Positions 34,141 to 44,310 of a stretch of DNA of 64,000 nucleotides are shown here, piece by piece. The notes beneath the pieces are model-generated. The model was not told the DNA's origin. It saw only the letters and a program-made list of their open reading frames with translations, and made no database searches. A program made the translations under genes and the position numbers. The stretch's first letter is position 1; each line of letters starts with the position of its first letter. This DNA comes from Trichosphaerium sp. ATCC 40318 (lineage: Eukaryota; Discosea; Flabellinia; Trichosidae), in NCBI GenBank assembly GCA_038496445.1, contig JALMLS010000299.1, positions 1 through 64,000 on the forward strand, read 5' to 3'.

Positions 34141-34222
34141 TAGCTACTTTATGGAGTGTACTGTCCTTAACCAAAACTAGTATTTAGTTAATCATTCAGA
34201 TGGCGGACATGTAACGATTAAA
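34141..34222. promoter_or_regulatory. Shared divergent promoter, Dicer-like / SNAPC1
   Basis: Only 82 bp separate the two start codons, so both promoters must overlap here or extend into the genes. I see no TATA box or other nameable element. Confidence 0.5.
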
Positions 34223-35856
34223 ATGGCTGCAAAGACGTCAGTACCTGGCTATGTTCTGGACATACGTGACCTGATTACAGTATGGAAAAAAGTGCGTCTA
34301 TCATCACTATGAGCGTTAACAAACAACTTTTAGAAAAACTCTACACATTTTGTGGACTTTAGAGCTGCGTGGGTAGAGCTTGATTTTTCTCTCATTCACG
34401 CTGGACAGCCAGTGTATTTAAATAAGCAAAAATACATGCAACTGTTGTATGAAGCTTGTTTCGGTACGTAGAACAGCCTTTATAGCAGTTATTTGCAAGA
34501 AAAAAATAATTGTGGGCAAAACTAACTCGTAAAAGGGTACTTGTACGTACAAGACTTCGCTGTACAAGTAGGCGCTATCTATGCACTGTACACTCTAAAC
34601 AAAACGCATTTTGGTGATCAGAAAATAAATATTAAGTTATCTATTGGTACGTACTACGCTTTATGACGCGGTAGCTAACAGAAACAAAGCAATCTGGGAT
34701 AAAATTATGGAAATACGCGCTGAGGCCGTCAAACGGCGTGAAGTTGAGCCGTGGCTTATAGTAGCTAACCTACTCAAAAGTAACGGTACACATCGATCAA
34801 CGAAACAAACTCTTATCTTTTTCAGCTCTATCAATATCAGCCCAAGTTGAAGTTATAGCGCCAGTCACCGTTTCTCAGATACATGAGTACGTGGTACCCC
34901 ATAAGGACGTTTTGTTTATTTCATCAACCAGGAAAGGTAAAATCCCAGCTTCTCTGTTAGCGGAAGACAATCTAGAGCAGTGTGTTGACGTAGAAAAAGT
35001 CAACGACCTGTTTCAGCGGTATGTACACGCAAAGGAACAGCTACCAGCTGCTGTACAGGTAATGTAAAGTTGATTAAATAGTATACCTAAAACTTGTAGG
35101 CTGGTGTAACACTGGCTGGCACAGGGATAGCCAAACAGATAGAAAGTACTTTGTATCCCCACGGTAGACCCTACGTACACGTTATATACCAACGCCAATA
35201 CTAAGCTGTCTTAGCACATTGAGGAAGCTAACGATTACGGCACAACGGATCAAACGGAGTCTAATTATTTTTCTAATATGAGTGACATGGATCTTTCTTT
35301 TCTTCGTTCTTCAGAGCAATCTATGTCTTTGGAAGATTCTACAAATCTAAATGTTGATTTTTCCTCTATTGGCGCTTCACTCTCTTCTGTGGACCTTACA
35401 GAGGATACACAACAAAATACAACTTCTTTTTCAGTACAAGTAAATACACAAGAAGTACAAACCAACAGCCCAGTAAAGAGAAAACAAAGTAATGGCACAG
35501 GACCACCTCCTAAGAAAAGGCAAAAAACGGCATCTCTTGCTGAAAAGTTACGTGAGCAATCTAAATCACGGCGAGCAAAAGAAGTCAGCAAACACACAGA
35601 CAGAAATAGCTTGTTGTTTGCTCTCGCTTCTTCTAGTCAACCTAGCCAAACCAGTCAACTCAGCCAAGCTAGTCAAGATACCCTACCTAGTCAAATCATC
35701 CCAGCTAGCCAACCCAGTCAGACTGAATCTTTATTCAGCAATGGCAGCGCTTCATCACTTAACCCAACAACTACAGCTGATGCAGAACAAGAGGCTCCAT
35801 TTGAACTTGAATGTGATGACGAAGAAAACAACACTGATATGCCAGATCTAATGTAA
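34223..35856 (+). CDS. SNAPC1: SNAPC1-like subunit of the snRNA-activating complex
   Basis: The start is MAAKTSVPGYVLDIRDLI. The region HFVDFRAAWVELDFSLIHAG and then FAVQVGAIYALYTLNKTHFG, followed by a helical segment (KAIWDKIMEIRAEAVKRREV), reproduces the SNAPC1/SNAP43 N-terminal domain order. SNAPc binds the proximal sequence element of snRNA promoters and serves RNA polymerases II and III. The long C-terminal part (35218-35856) is Ser/Gln-rich with a basic cluster (PPPKKRQKT), many SQ/SQPSQ repeats and an acidic end (ELECDDEENNTDMPDLM). The exon at 35218 joins in phase 0 to a donor after GGTAGACCCTAC, giving an intron of about 40 nt with ACTAA near its end. Confidence 0.83.
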
Positions 35857-35943
35857 AAATAGTTCCACGTGAGTGTAAAAAAAAAAAGAATAAAATCGCT
35901 TGGAAGAAATTAGCGTAAGTACTTGAAGGTTGATTTATTTATT

Positions 35944-36820
35944 TTATACTAAGCCAAGAAACGATTCAATAGTTGTCACAACATTATTTACAACAGGCGC
36001 CTGTGCTAGTACTCTAACAAACATTGTGTTAGCATGTTAATGTGACCAGTATTAGGCAGTACTTTGTGTCATCGTAATTTGAACCAAGCGTTATACCAAC
36101 AAGCCACAAATTTTTACCTTGTACTGCAAATAAGGGGCCGCCTGAAGCGCCTGGCATAGTTGTTGAATTGTCTGAGCCACTTATAATAGCAACGCTGTTA
36201 TAGCAGTCTTGTAAATCACCTTCATAGGGTGCAACAGTATGTGATTTGCTTACAAGCATGTGTGGTATTCGGAATCGTATAGGTAAGTTACCCCACGTAG
36301 AACTAGATGGAGCTTTAATAGTTTGGATATATGTATTGACATTGTTATGAAATGCTCGTCCAGACTTGAAGTACGTTGCCCATTTTGGATACAACTCTGA
36401 AGAATACAGATGGTATGTACTACCAAAGTCTACCAAGGCACTGTCTGTACAAATAAGAAGCATGATATCATTTTCCCATCCTTTTTTATGGTTTTTAGCA
36501 TAAGTGACATTTGAAATTTTTGATTTGACATTTGAAGAAAATGTGACACGCATTGTGTCAATAAAATCCTTTTTTAGTTTATTTTCGTTTGTTCTCCAGC
36601 ACGGCGCTGTCTTGAAGCCAGCTGCCTTCCATAAGTTATGTTTGGCGGATAGTATGCATACTTTATTGCGTTTTGAAGCAAATATCACCCCATTTGCCGT
36701 AAATCTGCCTCCAATAGATTTAAGTGACACTGTTGTATTGATAATAAGCGTTTTAATATTACTTGGTATTGATTCGAATACTTCTCCGTATTCTGAAGCT
36801 AAAGATGTAGATACGCGCAT
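35944..36820 (-). CDS. Trypsin-like (S1 family) serine protease
   Basis: One long exon and one short exon. The catalytic triad is readable: His in CILSAKHNLW, Asp in GWENDIMLLIC and Ser in PGASGGPLF. A 49-nt intron (36062-36014, branch point TGCTAAC, acceptor TTAG) adds the C-terminal VLAQAPVVNNVV and IESFLGLV. Without that splice the frame ends at 36029. The first ATG in frame is at 36820 (MRVSTSLASEYGEVF). The open frame runs to 36913 without an ATG, so an upstream exon may be missing, and no signal peptide is visible from 36820. The low intron number is unusual here and could point to recent acquisition. The substrate is unknown. Confidence 0.75.
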
Positions 36821-36923
36821 TGTACATATTTGTATTGCTCTGGTGCTAAAGGAATGCGCACTACAATACAACGAATTGTCAGCTAAATTCCACGCCCTGT
36901 AAAGCCATAGCAAGCGACAAGTA

Positions 36924-38752
36924 ATGCGATTGGTAGCTATTGTTCTGCTATTTTTATTAGCGTATACAGTCTCTGGGGCACAATGGCCACCAGGTCCCCA
37001 AATACCAGAACAAGTTACTAAACTGGAGCCATAACAAGCCTTTTAATATATTTAGATACATCTGGCACATACAGGTGTTATTACAGAAATGGTCGTTACG
37101 TACATTACAATAGATGAATGCGATCAAGACGATCAACACGATCCCGTTTGTCAGCCACAGGGTATATAATGTCTGTTGTGTGACAAGTCTAATTTACCCA
37201 GGAACGCCTACCTCTACGTGTCAATACGGCATCACTAGAACAGGCCTTATTTCCTCCACAGTTGGAGACCAATTCGTAAGAATACAGCAGGCTACAAATT
37301 TCGAAAATTGTTCTGCTTCGCTGCGAACCTCAAATAACCGAGAAATTAGACGTATCATGATGGAGGAGATCAAAAACGAAACATGAGCGTACACACGATC
37401 AAATTAACCAACCTCAAAGCTGATACGCGCTATTTCTACAGGTACATCACACACTACGTATCTTCGTATTCAATCAAGTTTTTAAGAGTTGGTGACGAAA
37501 CTTACGGCTGGAGTGCCATTTACACATTCAAGACACTTGTCCCGGGCACCCCAAAGGTGGACGTCATTATGTATGCTGATGTAGGCGACTGGAACGGTCA
37601 GCAAACTATCCCGTATCTGCAAAATCATGTACAACTTGACGAAGACGTTGACATGATTATTCACTCTGGAGACTTTGCTTATGATATGGCTACAGATAAT
37701 GCACGTGCTGGTAAGCGTTACTTGAGCAAAAAAACTATATGATATTCTTACTTTATGTCGCACATAGGAGATAGATTCTTGAACGACATTCAAAATGTAG
37801 CAGCCTATGTACCATACCAAGTGGCTCCAGGCAACCATGAAAATCACTACAATTACAGTAATTATCGAGCTAAATTTTGGGTAAGTTGTTTTGTTTGATA
37901 ATATTGTAGAGTGCCGAGTCTTATCTTTTTCACTTCCTTAGGCGCCAGGTGAGGAATCTAAGTCGTACACAAACTTGTACTATAGCTTTCCTTTTTCAAC
38001 GATAAGGTTTATAGCAATAAGTACAGAAATTTACTATGATGATGGTATGGAAACTCTAACTTTTATTTCCTACATCCAATCAACAACTTATTGTTATTTT
38101 TTTTAGTGAACTATGACATGAGCCATGTAGAAACTCAGTATAGATGGTTAGAAGCAACCTTACAGCAAGCAGTGAAAGAGAGAAAATATCGCCCTTGGAT
38201 TATAGTATACGGTCACAGACCTATCTATTTTGCTTATGGGCAAGATCCCAACCTGATTCTTGGTAGGAAAGATACAAACGGGTACGTTATTATTACCACG
38301 TGACACCAAAGGATTTTTGTATTTGTACTTTTTTAATTTGTAATAGCACCCGTAAGTTTGGCCTAGAAGATCTCTTCCTGAAGTATGATGTTGACATATA
38401 TTTCGCAGGACATGTTCATAATTATCAAAGGTAACAAAATAACAAGTTTTTAGTTTTTCTCTGGATTTTTTTTGTTAGTCATTGTCGTTTTAGGATGTAT
38501 CCTACAGCAAGACAAAAAGTAGTTTCAAAGAGCTACTCAAACGCAGCGGCGCCAATCTACCTTATTTCAGGAGCAGGAGGTTCAAGCGAAGGAATTTCAA
38601 ATTGTCCTCCACAAAAGCAATTGTGGACTGTCACATGTGTTGAGGAGTATGGCTATGCGCGGTTGATAGCATATAATGGTACAACAATACACTGGCAACA
38701 AATAGGACCAAAAGAGAGTATTATAGATTCTGTGTGGATAACAAAGGAGTAA
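36924..38752 (+). CDS. Secreted purple acid phosphatase
   Basis: The start MRLVAIVLLFLLAYTVSGAQ is a clear signal peptide. A fibronectin-like N-terminal part (TRYFYRYITH) leads into the metallophosphoesterase core, which has the five metal-ligand blocks in order: MYADVGDWN, SGDFAYD, APGNHENHY, VYGHRPIYF and FAGHVHNYQR. About eight short introns interrupt it. It matches the animal/plant ACP7-type purple acid phosphatases, Fe-Zn or Fe-Fe enzymes that hydrolyse phosphate monoesters outside the cell or in lysosome-like compartments. It faces the serine protease gene across a short gap, so the two may share a promoter. Confidence 0.93.
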
Positions 38753-38975
38753 ATAAATATTTACTTTCAATCAATTTTGATATCTACACGTAGAAAATCT
38801 GATCATTTTACAGTCTAAAAGACCACTGAGTTTTAGTGCACTGGAGTTGATCACACAACGGTAGTTGAAAAATGTTACGAGAACATTCACCATCTACGAA
38901 TTTGGTTTAGCTTTGCCTTAATTGAGCTTTGTAGTAATTTGATTTTTCTCTTAATTGTATGATATTCAGGTACAA

Positions 38976-39386
38976 CTTCCCACTTTTAGAAAACATAAAC
39001 TAAAATAACACTGACCCAGCAACAAATCTACAAGTATGAATCGTGCTATCATTGCATTTTTTAGTCTTATGTATTGCACTTTGCAGCGACTGGACAACCG
39101 GAGAGTGAACCCTATGATACCCACGAGTTTATGTAACCTGCCCTCAAAGACGAGGTAGCGATTCTTAGTTGTGGAAATCGGACCTGGGGTCAACAAAGAT
39201 ATAACTTGCTCTGCTACTACGAGATATCTATATTTCCAGAAACCAGTCAATTTTGTGAATGTCCCCGTATGCCGGGTAGCTGGGGCAGGTCATGGAGGAA
39301 AGCAAGGCATTCAACCACAATTTTATTTGCAATTATTGGGAAAGTTGCCATGCTATTTGCCAAAAAAGGTTGCTGGGCTCACTGAG
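38976..39386 (+). CDS. Small secreted cysteine-containing protein, copy A
   Basis: The start MNRAIIAFFSLMYC at 39038 looks like a signal peptide. A later frame contains ILSCGNRTWGQQRYNLLCYY, then FCECPRMPGSWGRSW and continues to a stop near 39386; an intron must join the two parts. The whole segment is repeated in inverted orientation at 63135-63533. The Cys pattern C-x13-C-x13-C-x-C resembles the neighbouring minus-strand gene (C-x14-C-x8-C-x-C). A second open frame also survives in both copies (VNKDITCSATTRYLYFQ), so the true frame is not certain. The family is not recognised. Confidence 0.45.
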
Positions 39387-39418
39387 TAATAAATTGTAGC
39401 TACAATAAGGTTCACTTT

Positions 39419-39598
39419 TTAATAAACACTATCATCCCAAAAGCTGTTTTTTCCATATGAATCTCCCAGACGGACGTTTGTTGTCAATGTCGGAGAAGTA
39501 CAATGGCATTCACCATCAATTTCCATCACTTGGCATTTTTTAGTGTTCCTCATATGCCAAAAGAGTGATTCTTTTTCACATTGTTTAGCTACAGCCAT
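39419..39598 (-). CDS. Small cysteine-rich protein, final exon
   Basis: A minus-strand exon encodes a segment around AKQCEKESLFWHMRNTKKCQ, then GECHCTSPTLTTNVRLG, ending DSVY. The four-cysteine spacing is like the plus-strand neighbour at 39.2 kb, so the two are probably tandem, divergently placed family members. An acceptor TGTAG lies just inside the apparent MAVAK start, so the first exon is probably upstream. MLMFIAISL near 39777 is a possible signal peptide start. Not recognised. Confidence 0.4.
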   Translation of the reverse strand: MAVAKQCEKESLFWHMRNTKKCQVMEIDGECHCTSPTLTTNVRLGDSYGKNSFWDDSVY

Positions 39599-39981
39599 GC
39601 TTCGATTCTCCTTTTACCAGTTCCAACTCAATCGGTAGGCATAAGTATAGGAGGGACTTGAAATGTGTCTTCTAAAGACACGTGAAACCTTTTTGTACAG
39701 TGACGTATGTGATAAAAAGGATTTGTTGTTTTTCTACAGGTATAAACACTATACAAGCGAGATAGCAATAAACATGAGCATCGCCGCAAGTGCTGAATAC
39801 CACTCGTGTACCGTATTGTTACAGAATGTCACCTCATTAAAATAGCGCTACAAGTAGATTGCTGCAAGTGGCTTTATTTAGTCAAAGCTACGCTGGTCAT
39901 TCACCTAATCAGGAAGTTGTGTTTGGCACTCAAATATGTAATCCTCTCATCTAGTACACTAAAAAAGGCACGAGATCAAAA

Positions 39982-40785
39982 ATGAATAGTGAAAGCGATG
40001 ATAATGACGATAATGTGGAGAACAACGACGTGTCCCGTGATGTTAAGATCAAACACGATCAAAAAGATCACAAAGGCCATAAGAAAGCTAAAAAACCTGC
40101 CAGCAATCAAACAGTGGTCAATATGCCGTCAGCTTCGAATAAAACGAAAACGAAGCCTCCAAACAACGTGCAAACGCGTAAAAAAGACCCGAAATCATGT
40201 AAAGATGCTTTTTGGGACTCAATCAAGAATTACTTCGAGGGTTTTCTAGGAGAACAATTTCACGGCACTAACGAGAAGAATTCGCCTTACCCAACTATTT
40301 TTATGCTTGTACGCTCATGGATTAGCTCTTTTGTAGGCATTTTACTTTTAGCTGTTGTAACACAATTCGTTCTTACAAAAGCTGGCGAAAACACAGCTCT
40401 AATTGGCGCATTTGGAGCTGAGTCTGTTCTACTATTTGCTGCTAATAAAATACCTGCGTCACAACCTAGAAACGCTATTTTTGGTAACCTCATTGGCGCT
40501 ATTATAGGTGTCACGTGTCAGACTTTATTACCTTCTTCTTGGCTTTGGCTCAAAGCGCCTTTAGCTGTTTCTACAACGATACTATTACAACAGATAACAA
40601 AATGTGTTCATCCTCCTGGAGGTGCTGTAGCTCTCATAGCGGTATTAGGCCCACAATCTGTACATAACTCAGGATACTTGTATTTGGTCACACCTACTTT
40701 TCTTGGGACTATGATCTTGATATTTACTGCTATTGTTACTGGCAACATTGGCAAAGGATTAAACTACCCAAAGTACTGGCTGTAA
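39982..40785 (+). CDS. HPP family integral membrane protein
   Basis: An intronless gene of 267 codons. An N-terminal charged region (about residues 1-75, Asp/Asn then Lys-rich) precedes four hydrophobic helices. The core contains ALIGAFGAESVLLFAANKI, ASQPRNAIFGNLIGAIIGV and the family signature CVHPPGGAVALIAVLGP, with the HPP motif itself. HPP proteins of cyanobacteria and plastids are linked to nitrite transport, and eukaryotic members are mostly uncharacterised. The lack of introns, in a genome where most genes have many, would fit acquisition by transfer or a retrocopy. The transported substrate cannot be told from sequence. Confidence 0.92.
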   Translation: MNSESDDNDDNVENNDVSRDVKIKHDQKDHKGHKKAKKPASNQTVVNMPSASNKTKTKPPNNVQTRKKDPKSCKDAFWDSIKNYFEGFLGEQFHGTNEKNSPYPTIFMLVRSWISSFVGILLLAVVTQFVLTKAGENTALIGAFGAESVLLFAANKIPASQPRNAIFGNLIGAIIGVTCQTLLPSSWLWLKAPLAVSTTILLQQITKCVHPPGGAVALIAVLGPQSVHNSGYLYLVTPTFLGTMILIFTAIVTGNIGKGLNYPKYWL

Positions 40786-41030
40786 ATATTGTAAAAAAAC
40801 CCAATAAGAGCAACTCGCTCTTTTTGTAAAATACCAAAATAAAAAGGCTGCTACCCACAGCTGTTTACCTGTAAGCTCGTATCACCATACTCAAAGACAA
40901 TAGCGCGTATAGGGAGGCCTTGCACCTATGCCAAAAGGCAAGCATGACTACGTAGTTTCCCCTTTGTTAGTTGACAGAAGAGAGTAGACTAGGAGTGTAA
41001 CAACTCTAAAGTTTCACTTACTATTTGGTA

Positions 41031-42951
41031 ATGGGATTCTTGCGAATGAGATTTGCAACATGTGCCGTAAATCCCCTGGACTGTGCGAAATGGTAAGGTT
41101 TTTTCTCACTCTGTTCTTCAACACTCCTGTTCTAAAGATACCGAAAGCAACAGTAATTCCAATAACAATTAAATTAAAAACAAAAACGTGAAATTTTCCT
41201 GTTTTGTAAAACTTGGCTTATGCAAGAGCAAGAAACACATCGGGTACTACCCAAAAATGATCTAAGGCATTCAAAGTTTTGATCAATGCGTATGTGGTCG
41301 TTTAAACTATCATTAGAAGGTATTTCGCCATAAATCGATTTAACACTAACGCTATCAGATTCTTTCACACCTACATTGCGTAAACTTTACCATGCAAGTG
41401 TTGGGTCATGCGCTGCAGCAATACTATCTGGTCTCTTGTTGATTGCCTTTGAATACCTTTGGTTGTGCCTCCTTACGCTGATTATCGCCGTTTTACTGTC
41501 AGTACGTTGATGAAGTGAAAACGTTTTACGTAAAAACATCTATAATACTTTCTTACATTATATAGGCGTTATCGCATTACCTGTGGGTGCGTGTTCAGTA
41601 TTTAACGCGTAGAAAAAAATGTAAAGCACAATTGTCCGCTGTACACAACCTATCAGCACGTATTTTGAAGTCACTAAATACGAACAACGTTCTACTTCAA
41701 AATCAAGCCAAAAAAACGTAATACAAACAATTAAAGCGTTTTTTTTTATTTTTTCTGTAAAAGAATGAAAATGAAAGTTAACACCTTTTTCGAAGGTTTC
41801 AAAGCTCTGCAGAGACAAAAACAACAATGCCAGAGCTGACATATCTAAATTTCTCAAATGACTTAAAACACATCACTACTGTTTACGCCACAGCTATAAC
41901 AGAGCTTCGAAATACGTACGCGAGTTACAATTACAAGCACGTTGTTAATACTTCCTATTTACAGTATGGATTGGCTTCCACAGCTAGCATCTCTAGCACA
42001 TTTCGAGTGTCAACTGTCAAATGACTCTCAATTATCTGAAGTGTCAGAAATAATGAGACTGATGGTTGTACATATTAATGTTATTATTGAAGAAAGTCTA
42101 GATGATGATAAACCTGAACAACATAAAGCAGTATTAGCAGCGAACAGGATTTTGAGTAAATTAGGCGTAATATTGATAAGGACGAACAAGCAATTGCAAG
42201 GGATACAAAGCAATATTCAAGTTGCCCATAGAACAGCTTGTCAAAAAACAAAGCACTTTTGTAAACCAAGTACGCCAGTAATGCTTATTTGCAACTCCCG
42301 CCTGTGTCTCTCGCTTAACATGCGGCTTCAAAAGAGCATATTTATTGATCAATCTCTACAAAAAACTTTCTTTTTTCTTACATTTCGACTAGTTGGCTGT
42401 CTCCCACTTTTTGCTACAGTTCTTGCAATTTATTTAATGGCATTACTTAATTAATATTTCTATTAGCAACTGCTCAAGTAGTTAAAGGATACATAGAAAC
42501 ATGGCAAGCACGTGTGTCAGTCATGGAAAGAGAACACGAAGATTCACCAGAATATTATTCACAAATACAATTTCTCACAAAGGAGCTGTTGGATCTTAAG
42601 GCAATACTCGCCAGGGCTAAAAGCAAAGCAGAAAATACACCTCCAGTGTGCGTAACTTTAACAGCGACGATTATTTATAGAAGCGACTAACTCGAACATC
42701 TTAGACAACAATATTTGAATGCTAAGCTTCTTCGTCCTGTTCAGGAACCAGTAGCTTATGAAAATAGAGTTAAAACTAGTAATACAACTCTAAAGTCTAT
42801 GGCTGTATTGGCATCAGGTCTTGAACTAGAAGCATTCGGAGTTAAGAGTAGCAGTATTGCAAGAGCAACAAAAACATTTAAAAAATCAAAGTCGAAGTTT
42901 GGAAAAAAACTAAAATTAATGGCTGAACTCGAATCTAAGCTCTTGAAATAA
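41031..42951 (+). CDS. Unknown membrane-anchored coiled-coil protein
   Basis: A likely first exon reads MGFLRMRFATCAVNPLDCAK (41031, donor GTAAGG). A later exon encodes a long hydrophobic segment (ILSGLLLIAFEYLWLCLLTL) and joins, across a clear GTACGT...ATATAG intron, to HYLWVRVQYLTRRKKCKAQL. Downstream exons are helical and charged (SEVSEIMRLMVVHINVIIEE, HKAVLAANRILSKLGV, YIETWQARVSVMEREHED, FLTKELLDLKAILARAK, LELEAFGVKSSSIARATKTF) and end ELESKLLK. A membrane hairpin with cytosolic coiled coils is the best description. I do not recognise a family. Exons between 41120 and 41340 are unresolved. Confidence 0.5.
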
Positions 42952-43088
42952 GATCATAATTTGTACATAGTAAAGTATCATTTATATCTAACGCAAGAAT
43001 ACGAAAAAAGTTCACTTGGGAAACGACAATCGAGCTAGAAAATTCAAGACTTTTTTTTTTTTTCAGTTCAATACTTACGAAAGGCAAC

Positions 43089-43751
43089 ATGGGAAAATCT
43101 GGTGCTGACATTCTGTTTCACGTGCTAAACTTTTTTGTTGCTGTCGTTATCATAGGCGCTGGCGTGCTTCGTATAGCTCTAGGTAGGACATTTTAAACCC
43201 ATTTTCAAAGTAATGACGTTAACTGCTTCCAAAGACAGTGGATGGAAGAATAGCGGTAGTGTCGTTATTGGAATATTCATAATGCAGGCGTCGAAACATG
43301 CCTTTCTTTTGTAGTAATCTTCCTTTGTAGGTTTTTTGGTATACTGATATTCCTTATGGAGCTAGCACCTCCCAAGATATTCCTAGAAGCGTTTGGATAT
43401 TTTAAATGGTGGATGGGTCGTGGACTTTTCTACATCTTGTGCGTAAACTCGTTTTATTTGTTTTCACTACTCTTTTACTTACTTCGTACTAGTTGCGGTC
43501 TTCTTTGGTGCGTTTTTTGACACTTATTTTTAAACACGTGATAAACAATTATGTAGCTTTGGAGGATGGTATGGAAAGTGGAGTTGGGAGCTAAGTAAGG
43601 CGATATGATCTTTTTTGGGTGGTCACTAATTTTGTTTGTAGTGTTTAGTATTATTGTCATAGTAATCGGCATTATCTACTGCATCTTACAGTTTGTCAAG
43701 CAAGTGAAGCAACCAGAACCACTTGTTGGCGATGGTTACCAGAAGGTTTAA
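43089..43751 (+). CDS. COPI-associated / TVP15-like Golgi membrane protein
   Basis: Small exons of a four-helix protein. MGKSGADILFHVLNFFVAVV starts the first helix (IIGAGVLRIAL). The middle exon has FFGILIFLMELAPPKIFLEA and GYFKWWMGRGLFYILL, which is the hallmark of the COPI-associated family (an E..PP..I..YF.FL..W.GRGLFY-type block). The last exon has SIIVIVIGIIYCILQFVKQV and a short cytosolic tail ending YQKV. These proteins sit in Golgi membranes. The small exons near 43490-43590 were not fully joined. Confidence 0.72.
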
Positions 43752-44310
43752 ATTAAAAAGAAAACAAACAAGCCAATTTAGATAAGAACTATTCATGACC
43801 CTCTACGCCGTTTCGTGCACGTGATACGTGTCCAATAAAAATGGTTAGAAAGTTCGTGTTTGGTTTTAATTTAAACGTGATATCCATTTTATACAGTAGT
43901 TCTAAACGCATACGAGAGAGGTGGGAAAGAGTCCTGTTACTTGCAGGCAGCCTCTCAAAAACTCATCGCGAATTTTCACCAGTGCTTATTACAACTAGAA
44001 GTCAGGCAGATATCAGTTTATGCAACATTCAATAGGTCTTTCTCCAAAGTTATGCTCAAGGTAGGCAGAAGCATGGGTTGGCGTTTGTGAAACTTAAGAA
44101 GAAAATTTATTTTCAAAAGCTAAAGTTGTTTGAAATAAAAACACCGAAATGTTACACCTTGACCTAGAAGTTGTGCCAGTCGCAGTAGAAAAATGAACCA
44201 CGTCTTGAGTGGAGGATAGTTTGTAGAGATCCGGGAGAACAGTAACCAACCAACAGCGATTAATGTGTAAAAGGAATCCCAAAAAAAAAAAGCTTGTAAG
44301 CAATATTACC
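43752..44310 (+). other. Intergenic region with a possible small gene
   Basis: A plus-strand stretch from MVRK (43841) may splice to an exon reading VLNAYERGGKESCYLQAASQ and LIANFHQCLLQLEVRQISVY (about 43900-44070). The amphipathic helical character suggests coding, for example a small coiled-coil subunit. No family is recognised and the junction is not certain. The remainder is AT-rich with an A run near 44280. Confidence 0.35.

Noticed and set aside
41174-41368. Minus-strand membrane-protein exon (about 64 codons)
   Set aside because: It has no ATG, needs a 20-nt intron to gain one, and lies opposite better supported plus-strand exons.
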